A stretch of 64,000 bases of DNA from contig JAEIOD010000017.1 of NCBI GenBank assembly GCA_016342415.1, positions 1 to 64,000 of the forward strand, written 5' to 3'. Under the pieces are notes generated by a model. It searched no databases. It had not been told where the DNA came from and saw only the letters and a program-made list of their open reading frames with translations. Position numbers and translations under genes: made by a program. The DNA is from Clostridiales bacterium. Its GTDB lineage: Bacteria > Bacillota > Clostridia > Peptostreptococcales > Acidaminobacteraceae. Shown piece by piece: positions 22,861 to 31,055 of this stretch. Each line of letters begins with the position of its first letter. Position 1 is the stretch's first letter.

Positions 22861-23727
22861 CTACTTTATAATGTTTTTTAGTTCACCGATGGATTCGATG
22901 ATACAAGTTATGATATCTTCTGATTTCAAATACTTAGGCGGTTTAAATCCCATGCCAACACCAGAAGGGGTACCTGTTAATATAATATCTCCTGGTAACA
23001 AGGTCATGCCTCTTGATAAGTCAGATACAATTGTTTCTATATCAAAAATCAAATCCGAGGTTCTTCCCTCTTGTCGAAGTTCATCATTGATATAACACTC
23101 AATCTTTAAATCCGGTGGAAAATTCACTACCGATTTATGTATAATTACTGGGCCAAGTGGACAGAAACCATCCAAGCTTTTGCCTCTATGCCACTGAATA
23201 TGTTCTACCTGCAAATCTCTTGCTGAAACATCATTGCAAATGGTATAACCAAAGATATGATCATAAACGTCTTCCTTTTTAATATGACTGCCTTCTTTTC
23301 CTATGATAACCGCCAATTCTACTTCGTAATCCACTTGTTCACTCACACCAACATGACCTGTGATCACATCACCCTGTCCTATGGCTTTATGACATGCTTT
23401 AGAAAAATAAATCGGTTTATCCGGTATCACCACTTGATCTGTGGTTTTGCCTTTCATTTCCAAAGCATGTGCTTTATAATTTTTCCCCAGACAAAACAGA
23501 TTTCTTCTTGGAAATTCAATCGGTGCTAATATTTTGACATCCTCCAAGTTTATACCTTGAACCTCTTTATTTAAATTTGATTCAATCAGTTCTATGGAAA
23601 TCTCGTCAATGACTGTCATCATTGATTCTACTGGTCTATTTAGAATATGTTCTAGTGGTATTATCTTGTTATTTTTTATAATCCCAATTGATTGTTTCAT
23701 ATTGTATATGTAATTAACAAATCTCAC
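22861..23727 (-). CDS. Fumarylacetoacetate hydrolase (FAH) family protein
   Basis: This 288-residue enzyme has the FAH core: NLFCLGKNYKAHALEMKG, VDYEVELAVIIG, YTICNDVSARDLQ, KSLDGFCPLGP and ILTGTPSGVGMGF. The conserved acidic metal ligands are in DYEVELAV and the Asp of NDVSARD. Members are hydrolases, isomerases or decarboxylases of 2-oxo acids (HpcE, FAHD1/oxaloacetate decarboxylase types). I choose GTG at 23727, because AGAGG lies at good spacing and RFVNYIYN is the normal opening of the family. Confidence 0.9.
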   Translation of the reverse strand: MRFVNYIYNMKQSIGIIKNNKIIPLEHILNRPVESMMTVIDEISIELIESNLNKEVQGINLEDVKILAPIEFPRRNLFCLGKNYKAHALEMKGKTTDQVVIPDKPIYFSKACHKAIGQGDVITGHVGVSEQVDYEVELAVIIGKEGSHIKKEDVYDHIFGYTICNDVSARDLQVEHIQWHRGKSLDGFCPLGPVIIHKSVVNFPPDLKIECYINDELRQEGRTSDLIFDIETIVSDLSRGMTLLPGDIILTGTPSGVGMGFKPPKYLKSEDIITCIIESIGELKNIIK

Positions 23728-23907
23728 TTCCAACCTCTTTTCTAACACTTTCATTATACTTTAAATCGATTTTAAAAGGTACCTTTCATTCTTTAATAAA
23801 TAATAATTTAATGAGTTTTTTGTAGTAAATAATGGTATACATTCAATATGAACTCTTTCATCAGAACTTCAAACCCATTGGGTTCTAAAAATAGACTGGA
23901 GGTTTAT

Positions 23908-25284
23908 ATGAGAATACAATTTTTAGGCGCACAAGAAGGTGTTACAGGCAGTTGTTATTATATACAAACAGAAAATCAATCTTTCTTAGTGGATTGTGGT
24001 CAATTTCAGGGCAATCCAAAGGAACAAAAAAAAAATGAAGAGCCTTTTCCGTTTGATCCAAAAGAACTTGATTTTGTTGTTCTCACCCATGCCCACATTG
24101 ATCATACCGGCAGGTTGCCTAAACTTGTTAAAGAGGGATTTTCCGGTCGCGTTTTTATGACCAGAGGGACTGCTTCTCTCAGCGACATTTTGCTCAGGGA
24201 CAGCGCTAAGATACATGAGATTGATGCCGAGAATGAAAACGAAAAACGTGAAAAAGCCGGATTGGATCCCATTGAACCGTTTTATACGATAAGCGATGCT
24301 ATCGATACCTTGCAATACTTTAATCCACTGCCATATGATTTAGAATACAATATTTCCAGTCATGTAATGGTTAGATTTATTAACGCAGGACATTTATTAG
24401 GCTCAGCCCATGTGTATTTGACAATCGATGGTGAAACCTTGTTGTTCTCAGGTGATGTGGGTTCGGATTATTCTCAGATACTCGAAGCACCTAAGCCAGC
24501 ACCAAATGCAGACTATGTCTTTATCGAAACCACTTATGGCAATAGAAATCATAAAGATATGGAAACGCGTTTCGAAAAGTTATATGACATCATCAAAGAA
24601 ACTACTGATCAAAAGGGTACTGTTATCATTCCTGCCTTTTCAGTCGGAAGAACTCAGGATATCATCTACGGTCTCAAACAACTGGAAACCTCTGCATCCT
24701 TTAAGAAAATACCATTTTACGTAGACAGTCCCATGGCAATAAATGCAACAAAAGTATTTCAAAAAGATACTGAAGGCATGAAAAAAGAATTGGTGGCCAA
24801 ATTGGAGTCCAAACAACATCCGTTTGAGATGCCAAATCTACAATTTATCGATGATGCGACTGTATCCTATCAATTAGACTATTCAAAAGAAGCAAAAGTT
24901 TTAATTTCGGCCAGTGGTATGTGTGACGCAGGTAGAATACTGCACCATCTTAAAACTTATTTGGAAAAGCAAAAAACAACTGTGATCTTTGTAGGTTATC
25001 AAAGTGAAGAGAGTTTAGGAAGAAAAATTCAATCCGGTGCAAAAACCGTGACCATTTACGATACTGAAGTAATGAACAATGCTCAAGTTTTTTCACTTCA
25101 TGGCTTTTCAGGTCATGCCGACCAAAGCGAACTCCTCAAATGGCTAAGTCATGTCAAAGAACCCAAGAAAGTATTTTTGGTTCACGGTGAAAAAGACTCT
25201 TTAGAGACCTTTGATGCAAAAATAAAAGAGATATATGGCTTTAACACCTATATCCCTAAATTATATGAATCGATTGAATTGTAA
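23908..25284 (+). CDS. MBL-fold / beta-CASP RNase-like protein
   Basis: This 458-residue protein has the metallo-beta-lactamase zinc site (THAHIDHTG, GHLLGSAH, SGDVGSD), a beta-CASP domain (PAFSVGRTQDI, SPMAINATKVF) and the C-terminal Zn motif HGFSGHADQSELLKWL with a final HGEKDSLETF. It belongs to the RNA-specificity metallo-hydrolases related to CPSF73 and YsgC-type proteins, which cut or trim RNA. The start at ATG 23908 has GGAGG; an upstream in-frame ATG at 23848 has none. It is monocistronic. Confidence 0.9.
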   Translation: MRIQFLGAQEGVTGSCYYIQTENQSFLVDCGQFQGNPKEQKKNEEPFPFDPKELDFVVLTHAHIDHTGRLPKLVKEGFSGRVFMTRGTASLSDILLRDSAKIHEIDAENENEKREKAGLDPIEPFYTISDAIDTLQYFNPLPYDLEYNISSHVMVRFINAGHLLGSAHVYLTIDGETLLFSGDVGSDYSQILEAPKPAPNADYVFIETTYGNRNHKDMETRFEKLYDIIKETTDQKGTVIIPAFSVGRTQDIIYGLKQLETSASFKKIPFYVDSPMAINATKVFQKDTEGMKKELVAKLESKQHPFEMPNLQFIDDATVSYQLDYSKEAKVLISASGMCDAGRILHHLKTYLEKQKTTVIFVGYQSEESLGRKIQSGAKTVTIYDTEVMNNAQVFSLHGFSGHADQSELLKWLSHVKEPKKVFLVHGEKDSLETFDAKIKEIYGFNTYIPKLYESIEL

Positions 25285-25307
25285 AGATGCTTAGGCATCT
25301 TTTCTTT
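25283..25307 (+). terminator. Terminator after the MBL gene
   Basis: AAGATGC pairs with GCATCTT around TTAG and is followed by a T-rich tract. On the minus strand it could also end bioY. Confidence 0.7.
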
Positions 25308-25874
25308 TTATGCTAAAATACCTTCTCTTTCAAGTCTTGGAATAATGCTAAACAACATCGTCACAACAATTGCTGCTTTTACCAAATCCAAGATAATGAA
25401 TGGCCAGAAACCATAAGCTAATGCTACTGAAGGTGTCATTGCTTCACCCATAGTTGCTTTTAAAACAACAAATAAGTAAGGTACACCGATGATATAATCC
25501 AATATCAATCCTACGAATGGTGCTATGACAAGACCTGCATTGAAACCTTTTTCTCTAGATTTTTCAACAATTAATCCAACAACATACGCACAAACAATAA
25601 ATCCTAATATATAACCGAAGGTCGGTTTAAAGATCATCCCAAATCCACCAGTTCCATTAGAAAATACCGGCAATCCCACTAGACCCATCAATGTGTAAAC
25701 CGTCATTGAAATCGCCCCTCTTTTTGAACCCAAGATGGCACCTGCCAACATGGCAAAAAATGGTTGCAGTGAGAATGGTACGCCACCAGGAAGTGGTATC
25801 GATACAAAGGCACCGATTGAGATAAGTGCTGCAAATACTGCACATAAAACCATATCTTTGATACTTAATTTCAT
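25308..25874 (-). CDS. bioY: Biotin transporter substrate-binding subunit
   Basis: This 188-residue membrane protein has six spans and the BioY text ISIGAFVSIPLPGGVPFSLQ, FFAMLAGAILGSKRG and VYTLMGLVGLPVFSNGTGGF. It is the S-component of an ECF transporter, which imports biotin alone at low rate or with the shared EcfAA'T module; no such module is in the window. I choose the second ATG at 25874 because GGGG has better spacing to it. A BirA operator overlaps the promoter, so expression is expected to be shut by biotin. Confidence 0.94.
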   Translation of the reverse strand: MKLSIKDMVLCAVFAALISIGAFVSIPLPGGVPFSLQPFFAMLAGAILGSKRGAISMTVYTLMGLVGLPVFSNGTGGFGMIFKPTFGYILGFIVCAYVVGLIVEKSREKGFNAGLVIAPFVGLILDYIIGVPYLFVVLKATMGEAMTPSVALAYGFWPFIILDLVKAAIVVTMLFSIIPRLEREGILA

Positions 25875-25907
25875 AATCATAACCCCTTTTCTTCTAGACT
25901 TAATGTT

Positions 25908-25936
25908 ATCATACAGGGTTAAAATAAAATTGTCAA
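25908..25936 (-). promoter_or_regulatory. bioY promoter
   Basis: On the minus strand TTGACA and TATGAT are separated by 17 bases, a near-consensus sigma-A promoter. The -35 box lies inside one arm of the BirA palindrome. Confidence 0.8.
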
Positions 25937-25961
25937 CCTATATTTTATATAAGTTGACAAT
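25929..25961. promoter_or_regulatory. BirA operator upstream of bioY
   Basis: ATTGTCAAC and GTTGACAAT form a perfect 9-bp inverted repeat with a 15-base AT-rich centre. This matches the BirA box layout of Firmicutes (TTGTTAACC, about 15 bases, GGTTAACAA). When biotin is plentiful, BirA charged with biotinyl-AMP binds and blocks the -35 box of bioY. Confidence 0.8.
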
Positions 25962-25971
25962 GTATAATTGA

Positions 25972-26706
25972 TTAATATTTAACTTTATATAGATACAAGC
26001 CTCTTGCCGGTGCCATAGTACCTGTACTTGCTCTATCTTTACTACTGATAATACCTGGTACTTCAGTTGCTTTCATATTACCCAAACCAACTTCTAATAA
26101 AGTGCCAACCATTTTTCTAGCCATATTGTGTAAGAAACCATTACCTACAATTGAAATATCAATCTCATGACCAGCTTTTAAGATTTCAATACTTTCAATT
26201 TTTCTAACATTAGATTTCTTTTTTGACTTAGCACTTGTATAAGCAGAAAAATCATATTCTCCTATAAAGTATTGAGCCGCTTTTTTCATAGCCTCTATAT
26301 CCAAGTTTTCCTGAACATGTAATACTTGTTTTCTTAAAAATGGATTGTGATAGAAATCATTGTATACTTTATAGACATATGTTTTCTCAACTGCACTTAA
26401 TCTAGCATGAAAACGCTCATCTACTTTTTTGACACTTGTTACCACTATATCATCTGGCAAGTATCTGTATAAGTATTCTTTTATCTCTTTTGGCGCTACA
26501 TCCTTATCCACTGAGAAGTTTGCCACTTGTCCAATTGAATGTACACCAGCATCCGTTCTTCCTGATCCATGAACCTCTACTGGCTCCATGAACATTTCAA
26601 ACAGGACATTCTCAATTTTTTGTTGGATGGTCATATCAGTATCACCCAATCGTTGCCATCCTTTGTATCTACTACCATCGTAACTAATTGTTAATTTATA
26701 ATTCAT
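25972..26706 (-). CDS. truA: tRNA pseudouridine synthase A
   Basis: This 244-residue enzyme has the catalytic motif GSGRTDAGVHS with the nucleophilic Asp at about residue 52, as well as ISYDGSRYKGWQR at the N-terminus and GNGFLHNMARKMVGTLLEVG near the C-terminus. It makes pseudouridine at positions 38-40 of the tRNA anticodon stem. It is the last gene after rubredoxin, ferritin and an SRPBCC gene on the same strand, with a 12-base gap, and its stop lies just before the bioY operator. Confidence 0.96.
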   Translation of the reverse strand: MNYKLTISYDGSRYKGWQRLGDTDMTIQQKIENVLFEMFMEPVEVHGSGRTDAGVHSIGQVANFSVDKDVAPKEIKEYLYRYLPDDIVVTSVKKVDERFHARLSAVEKTYVYKVYNDFYHNPFLRKQVLHVQENLDIEAMKKAAQYFIGEYDFSAYTSAKSKKKSNVRKIESIEILKAGHEIDISIVGNGFLHNMARKMVGTLLEVGLGNMKATEVPGIISSKDRASTGTMAPARGLYLYKVKY

Positions 26707-26718
26707 TTTTTTCCCTTT

Positions 26719-27177
26719 CTAGAAGCCGCCTCTTAAAATAGAAAGCATTAAATCTCTATCTTCAATAATCCAATCATCATTAAAATGTTGTCTTAATAAA
26801 TTTAATTTCTCATTCCAAAAGTTCTCCATTACACTTTGCTCCTGATCAGGTACATTTCTATGAATTAAATGTATTTCTGTACAATATTCAGTCTTACTTG
26901 TACAGGGCATGAAATTAACTTCTACAGGTCCTGATATTTGAGCTTCAGGTGTTATCATATCAAATTTTAACAGTCTTTCAAAGCCTTTTTCCAATATTGT
27001 TGTATGACTTGACCATTTATTATCATTGTATGTACATTCTATGTTATAAAATCCACCAATTTTGTTATCTATTTGTGCATTACCCAGCCATTTGGCAACT
27101 TCTTTCTCAATAAGAAAGAAGCGCATCGCTTGAGTAATCGATGCGTTTAATCTTACTTTTTTATGAATAAAATTCAT
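26719..27177 (-). CDS. SRPBCC (AHSA1-like) domain protein
   Basis: This 152-residue protein opens with RLNASITQAMRFFLIEKEVAKWLG and has IGGFYNIEC and FDMITPEAQISGPVEVNFMP, the pattern of Aha1/START-like hydrophobic-cavity proteins. Its ligand is unknown. It starts at the stop of the ferritin gene (TAATG overlap), which suggests coupled translation, and is followed by truA. The function of the pairing with ferritin is not clear. Confidence 0.7.
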   Translation of the reverse strand: MNFIHKKVRLNASITQAMRFFLIEKEVAKWLGNAQIDNKIGGFYNIECTYNDNKWSSHTTILEKGFERLLKFDMITPEAQISGPVEVNFMPCTSKTEYCTEIHLIHRNVPDQEQSVMENFWNEKLNLLRQHFNDDWIIEDRDLMLSILRGGF

Positions 27178-27683
27178 TACTTGGCAACTGGCTCTACAAA
27201 TTTTCTAACAGCCAGCTCTTTATCTAACATCAATAAGCCATAACCATTGTCACCAATTAACTGTAACTGCTTAAGAATATTTGCTGCATTTTCTTCTTCT
27301 TCGATTTGTTCGTCAATAAACCATTGTAAGAAGTTCATTGTTGCAAAATCTTCTTCTTTAACGGATAGACTCTGAATATTGTTAATTGAAGCAGTGATAG
27401 ACTTTTCATGCTCTAATACATCATCAAATACCGAAACCATAGATGTCCACTCAATTGTTGGTCTTTCAATTGCTTGCAACTCAACTTTCACACCACGTGA
27501 ATTAAGGTATTTCACCATCTTCATCGCATGGAACTGTTCTTCCAAAAATTGTTGATACATCCAATTAGCCATACCAGCCATTGTTTCATCTTCGAAGTAT
27601 TGGTTCATTGCTAAATATAAATATGCAGAATAAAATTCTTTATTCACTTGATTTACTAATGCTTCAGATACTTTCTTATTCAT
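27177..27683 (-). CDS. ftnA: Non-haem ferritin
   Basis: This 168-residue protein has the ferroxidase ligands Glu in VNKEFYSAYLYL (residue 17), the ExxH of LEEQFHAMKM (about 50 and 53), Glu in VLEHEKSI (about 94) and a Gln/Glu at EEEENAANIL. It oxidises Fe(II) and stores iron as a 24-mer. Directly upstream on the same strand is rubredoxin, an arrangement seen in anaerobes where electrons and iron stress responses are linked. Confidence 0.93.
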   Translation of the reverse strand: MNKKVSEALVNQVNKEFYSAYLYLAMNQYFEDETMAGMANWMYQQFLEEQFHAMKMVKYLNSRGVKVELQAIERPTIEWTSMVSVFDDVLEHEKSITASINNIQSLSVKEEDFATMNFLQWFIDEQIEEEENAANILKQLQLIGDNGYGLLMLDKELAVRKFVEPVAK

Positions 27684-27845
27684 TTATTCTTCCTCCTCAA
27701 ATAAAAATTTCGGTTGTCCACAAGTAGGGCATTTCCAATCTTCAGGTAAATCTTCAAAAGCTGTACCTTTTTCAATGTCATGTATCCAATCGCCTCGTTC
27801 AGGTTTGTATACATAACTACACTTTGTACATCTCCAATTTTTCAT
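27684..27845 (-). CDS. rub: Rubredoxin
   Basis: This 53-residue protein has the two rubredoxin knuckles, WRCTKCSYVY and WKCPTCGQPK, whose four Cys hold one iron, and the conserved acidic middle (GTAFEDLPEDW). It transfers single electrons, in anaerobes often to superoxide reductase, rubrerythrin or flavodiiron proteins. The stop abuts the ferritin ATG, so both are translated from one message. GAGGAGA precedes the ATG at 27845. The pairing points to an oxygen and iron stress operon. Confidence 0.95.
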   Translation of the reverse strand: MKNWRCTKCSYVYKPERGDWIHDIEKGTAFEDLPEDWKCPTCGQPKFLFEEEE

Positions 27846-27951
27846 AATTTCTCCTCATCTCGGTTGTCCACTACATTAATACATACCCACTATATAAGTC
27901 TTAAACTGATTTCATTATAATTTAACCTGACATTTTTTTCAACGAACTGGG

Positions 27952-27980
27952 TTGTTTTTATATATATTTAAGTTTACTAT
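27952..27980 (+). promoter_or_regulatory. Probable promoter of the HAD-NhaC-XRE operon
   Basis: TTGTTT and TACTAT are separated by 17 bases and lie about 20 bases before a strong AAAGGAGG ribosome-binding site. Both boxes deviate from consensus by two bases. Confidence 0.4.
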
Positions 27981-28001
27981 AACTTTAAAGGAGGATTCTT
28001 T

Positions 28002-28460
28002 ATGAAAATAGTCATTCCAGGGGTTTCAACTCTTACTCTCAAACATGTTTTTATCGATTACAATGGCACCATTGCCAACTCGGGCAAATTAATATCGGGA
28101 GTCATGGATCAACTGATTGATTTATCTAAAATTTATAAAGTATATATCTTAACAGGTGATACCTATGGTACTGTCAGAGAACTGTTAAAACCTTATCCAG
28201 TAGAAGTCATCTTGGCACATACTGCAAAAGACAAACACCTTGTTATTAAGGAGTACACGCCAAATACATGTATCGCTATAGGTAATGGTTCAATAGATTA
28301 TAAAATGTTGAAGGAAGCTGCTTTAGGACTTGCCGTCATTGGAAAAGAGGGCTGTAGTTCAAAGGCTATCTTAAATGCAGATATCATTGTGAACCACATA
28401 GAAGATGCACTGAATATCATAAAACATCCCAACCATATCATCGCAACACTTAAGGAGTAA
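28002..28460 (+). CDS. HAD-superfamily protein (soluble P-type-ATPase-like, COG4087)
   Basis: This 152-residue protein has motif I as IDYNGTIANSG, motif II as ILTGDTYG, and the late motif AIGNGSIDYKMLKEA. The middle resembles the phosphorylation and hinge parts of P-type ATPases without membrane parts, as in the soluble COG4087 group. Motif I reads D-Y-N, so the second Asp used as general acid in most HAD phosphatases is Asn, which predicts slow or no phosphatase turnover. It precedes an NhaC antiporter by two bases, suggesting linked function. Confidence 0.75.
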   Translation: MKIVIPGVSTLTLKHVFIDYNGTIANSGKLISGVMDQLIDLSKIYKVYILTGDTYGTVRELLKPYPVEVILAHTAKDKHLVIKEYTPNTCIAIGNGSIDYKMLKEAALGLAVIGKEGCSSKAILNADIIVNHIEDALNIIKHPNHIIATLKE

Positions 28461-28462
28461 CC

Positions 28463-29770
28463 ATGCTAATACTAATAATAGGACTTATTGCAGCTTGTGT
28501 CGTTTTAGACATTTCATTATTTTGGGGATTTTTGGCCTCAATTGTAGTCATGACACTTACCATCAAAGATAAAAAAACAGCCTTTAGAAATACACTAGAA
28601 GGTGTTAGACAGTGTAAATCATTATACCTCATCATCTTGCTTTTAGGTGCCAACATCTCTATATGGATGTCTTCCGGTATCATACCAACAACTATTTACT
28701 ATGGTTTTGATAAAGTGTCAACGGTTAACTTTATATGTTTCGCTTTTTTAGTGACCACCTTATTATCAACTGTAATGGGCACCGGCTTAGGTACTCTAAG
28801 TACCGTTGGTCTTGCCTTATTCGGTATCGGAAAAGGTTTTGGTATTCCAGAGGATATGTTACTTGGAGCTATTGTATCAGGGGCATTTGTCTCAGATAAA
28901 ATATCTCCTGTATCAGCACTTACAAATTTGACGATTGAAGTTGTTGATATTGATTATATAACGTATTTCAAACATGCGATTAAACCTTTACTCATTACCA
29001 TTTCCCTTTGTACCGTGGTTTATTATATGATTGGTGAATCGATGCAAACAACAATCGACACTCAACTGCTCATGCAGTATCAAGAAACACTTTTATCAAA
29101 CTATCAGATATCACCATTTCTTTTATTAATACCCGTCGCAATTATAATTATGGCCATTACAGGTGTTAGAGTCCTTAGAAATATGATTTCTGTATTTGTC
29201 GCTGGTTCTCTTTTAACTGTCTTTTATCAAAACATCTCTGTAATTTCTTGGTTAGAATCAGTTATATTTGGATATAAAGCTAATACAGGGCAAATGTTTA
29301 TTGATAGTATTCTAAAAGCAGGTGGCATTGTTCCAATGATTGAAGTCTTATCCATTGTAACTGCTGCGATTATACTCAACAGTCTTTTAAATCATCAGAA
29401 AACACTTGATCCCATATTTAACAAAATACTTCATAAAACCACAACTCCAACATCGTTGGTTCTGAAAACTGGTATTATTAGTACTTTTTTAACTTCAATA
29501 ACATGTGATCAAACCATTGGTATTGTTGTACCTGCTGGTATGTTACAAGAGAGATATAAAGAGTTGGATATGAACAATGCCATACTTGCAAGAACCATTT
29601 CAGATACGGGTACAATTATTGCACCACTAGAATTTTGGAATGTAAATAGTTTGATTATTGTTGGTATTACAGGGGTTTCAACTTTCAGTTATGCACCTTT
29701 TGCATTTTTATGTTTGCTCTCACCGATTGTTACTATTTTATATACATATTTTACTCAAAAAAATAAATGA
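28463..29770 (+). CDS. NhaC-family Na+/H+ antiporter
   Basis: This 435-residue protein has about eleven membrane spans and the NhaC landmark GAIVSGAFVSDKISPVSALT, followed by a second half with TCDQTIGIVVPAGML. Members exchange sodium or organic acids such as malate and lactate for protons or sodium. It lies between the HAD gene and a small XRE gene in one operon (its last four bases overlap the upstream extension of the XRE frame). The natural substrate is not readable. Confidence 0.88.
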   Translation: MLILIIGLIAACVVLDISLFWGFLASIVVMTLTIKDKKTAFRNTLEGVRQCKSLYLIILLLGANISIWMSSGIIPTTIYYGFDKVSTVNFICFAFLVTTLLSTVMGTGLGTLSTVGLALFGIGKGFGIPEDMLLGAIVSGAFVSDKISPVSALTNLTIEVVDIDYITYFKHAIKPLLITISLCTVVYYMIGESMQTTIDTQLLMQYQETLLSNYQISPFLLLIPVAIIIMAITGVRVLRNMISVFVAGSLLTVFYQNISVISWLESVIFGYKANTGQMFIDSILKAGGIVPMIEVLSIVTAAIILNSLLNHQKTLDPIFNKILHKTTTPTSLVLKTGIISTFLTSITCDQTIGIVVPAGMLQERYKELDMNNAILARTISDTGTIIAPLEFWNVNSLIIVGITGVSTFSYAPFAFLCLLSPIVTILYTYFTQKNK

Positions 29771-29787
29771 GTAAGAAAGGAGTTTCT

Positions 29788-30072
29788 ATGACTAACATAA
29801 AAGGGATAAAAGAAACCATTTTAACAGCTAGAAAAGAAAAAGGTTACACTCAAAAGGACATGGCTGAAAAACTGAGTATTTCTCAACCTGCTTACTCATA
29901 CTATGAAAAAGGTGATAAGCCCCTTCCTGTCAATCAGTTAAAGAAAGTCCTTGAAATATTAGAATTGGAAATCGATCAACTCCAAACTCAAGTAAATGAT
30001 CCACTTGAAATCATTAATCAGACGCTCGTACGTATTGCAGATACTTTGGAAAAAATTGCAGACAAATTATAA
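29788..30072 (+). CDS. XRE-family transcriptional regulator
   Basis: This 94-residue protein has an HTH_3 domain (KETILTARKEKGYTQKDMAE, then LSISQPAYSYYEKGDKPL) and a short C-terminal helix with heptad-like LVRIADTLEKIADKL, likely for dimerisation. The start at 29788 has AAGGAGTT; the ATG 21 bases earlier overlaps the antiporter stop. As the third gene of the operon it probably regulates the operon itself. Confidence 0.82.
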   Translation: MTNIKGIKETILTARKEKGYTQKDMAEKLSISQPAYSYYEKGDKPLPVNQLKKVLEILELEIDQLQTQVNDPLEIINQTLVRIADTLEKIADKL

Positions 30073-30076
30073 AACA

Positions 30077-30101
30077 AACCCAGTTCCTTGTGAACTGGGT
30101 T
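30077..30101. terminator. Convergent terminator between XRE and HsmA-like genes
   Basis: AACCCAGTTC pairs perfectly with GAACTGGGTT around CTTGT, followed on the plus strand by ATTATTTT. It separates the two convergent transcripts. Confidence 0.75.
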
Positions 30102-30107
30102 ATTATT

Positions 30108-30473
30108 TTACACCATATTCAATACCATACCTGTAGCAAATGGAATCAACCAAATCATCCAGATCATCAAACTGTATTTATGAAATCCAGTCTTTTGTTT
30201 CTCTGATCCGGCAATATAAACATAAATTGCTAAAACAACGTGTAACATCATCAAAAGTAGTGCTGCCATTCCTGTTATACCATGAATATCAAACTTGAAT
30301 GACTCACTAATCAAACTCATACTGGTTGTCCCTAGCGTATCAAAGAATAGACCTATTCCAAAAATATATAAGTGATTCTTTTTTATGATGCCTACCTTTC
30401 GTTCTGTAAATACAGCAACTGTATAAGCAGTTACAGCAGCTATCATTGAAAATACTGCAATACCTAATAACAT
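30108..30473 (-). CDS. Small four-span membrane protein (HsmA/TIGR03987-like)
   Basis: This 121-residue protein has four hydrophobic spans with HLYIFGIGLFFDTLGTTSM and a His-rich MMLHVVLAIYVYIAG segment. It resembles the HsmA family, known mainly as an uncharacterised membrane family (TIGR03987). The start at ATG 30473 is fixed by AAGGAG, which overlaps the end of the MarR gene. The two are one operon, so the membrane protein is probably the MarR target. Confidence 0.65.
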   Translation of the reverse strand: MLLGIAVFSMIAAVTAYTVAVFTERKVGIIKKNHLYIFGIGLFFDTLGTTSMSLISESFKFDIHGITGMAALLLMMLHVVLAIYVYIAGSEKQKTGFHKYSLMIWMIWLIPFATGMVLNMV

Positions 30474-30474
30474 A

Positions 30475-30936
30475 TTATTCTCCTTGTAATAGTCTAGCCA
30501 GTTTATCGTCACCTGCATGTTTACATGCATTACCAGCCATTTTTGTAAGTAATGAGATACTCATCTTCTTTTCCGATTCAGTCATATCCTCTGTTATAAT
30601 GTTTGTCCACTCATAGACAGTCTCCATAATATCTTCATATAGAAGTACCCCAATCTCTGTTAAGATCAACAGATTTGCTCTTTTGTTGTCTTTATCTATT
30701 GTTTTATCCACGTATCCAAATGAAACCAGTTGATCAATGCCTCTTGTGACAGTTGACCTGTTCATTTTAAACATCTCTGCTAAACGTTCTTGATGAATCA
30801 TCGGTCTATGCCTTAAATGGATGATGAATAGTAATTGTGTTTTACTCAACTTAGGAGATTTAAATTTGTTTTCCATATACACACTTGAATATTTATTGAG
30901 AAGTGATAAACTCCATTCCATTTTAAAGTGATTCAT
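30475..30936 (-). CDS. MarR-family transcriptional regulator
   Basis: This 153-residue protein has a winged helix with RLAEMFKMNRSTVTRGIDQL and the wing KDNKRANLLILTEIG, flanked by dimerisation helices. No Cys is present in the N-terminal helix, arguing against OhrR-type peroxide sensing. It precedes the HsmA-like gene. A perfect palindrome lies 32 bases upstream of its ATG, so it is probably autorepressed until an unknown ligand binds. Confidence 0.85.
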   Translation of the reverse strand: MNHFKMEWSLSLLNKYSSVYMENKFKSPKLSKTQLLFIIHLRHRPMIHQERLAEMFKMNRSTVTRGIDQLVSFGYVDKTIDKDNKRANLLILTEIGVLLYEDIMETVYEWTNIITEDMTESEKKMSISLLTKMAGNACKHAGDDKLARLLQGE

Positions 30937-30967
30937 AAAGTCCTCCTAAGTCAGTATATATTACAAT

Positions 30968-30983
30968 TGTTGCGCACGCAACA
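30968..30983. promoter_or_regulatory. Operator of the MarR/HsmA-like operon
   Basis: TGTTGCG and CGCAACA are perfect inverted arms around CA. Total length and spacing fit a MarR dimer site (arms centred about one helical turn apart). It lies just before the MarR gene in an AT-rich region where its GC content stands out. Confidence 0.65.
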
Positions 30984-31011
30984 TTTATTTGTATATTACT
31001 ATAACATAAAA

Positions 31012-31033
31012 GACACCTACCGAAGTAGGTGTC
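31012..31033 (-). terminator. nifJ terminator
   Basis: GACACCTAC pairs perfectly with GTAGGTGTC around a four-base loop; on the minus strand TTTTA follows. It lies 23 bases after the nifJ stop. Confidence 0.8.
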
Positions 31034-31055
31034 CCTATAATTAAGTTAGAATATA

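Noticed and set aside
23848..23907. Longer N-terminus of the MBL protein
   Set aside because: The upstream ATG has no ribosome-binding site, and the family normally begins at the MRIQFLGA position, which has a good GGAGG.
27880..27940. PerR or Fur box before rubredoxin
   Set aside because: An AT-rich stretch (ATTATAAT) resembles half of a PerR box, but the second half does not match well enough to claim it.
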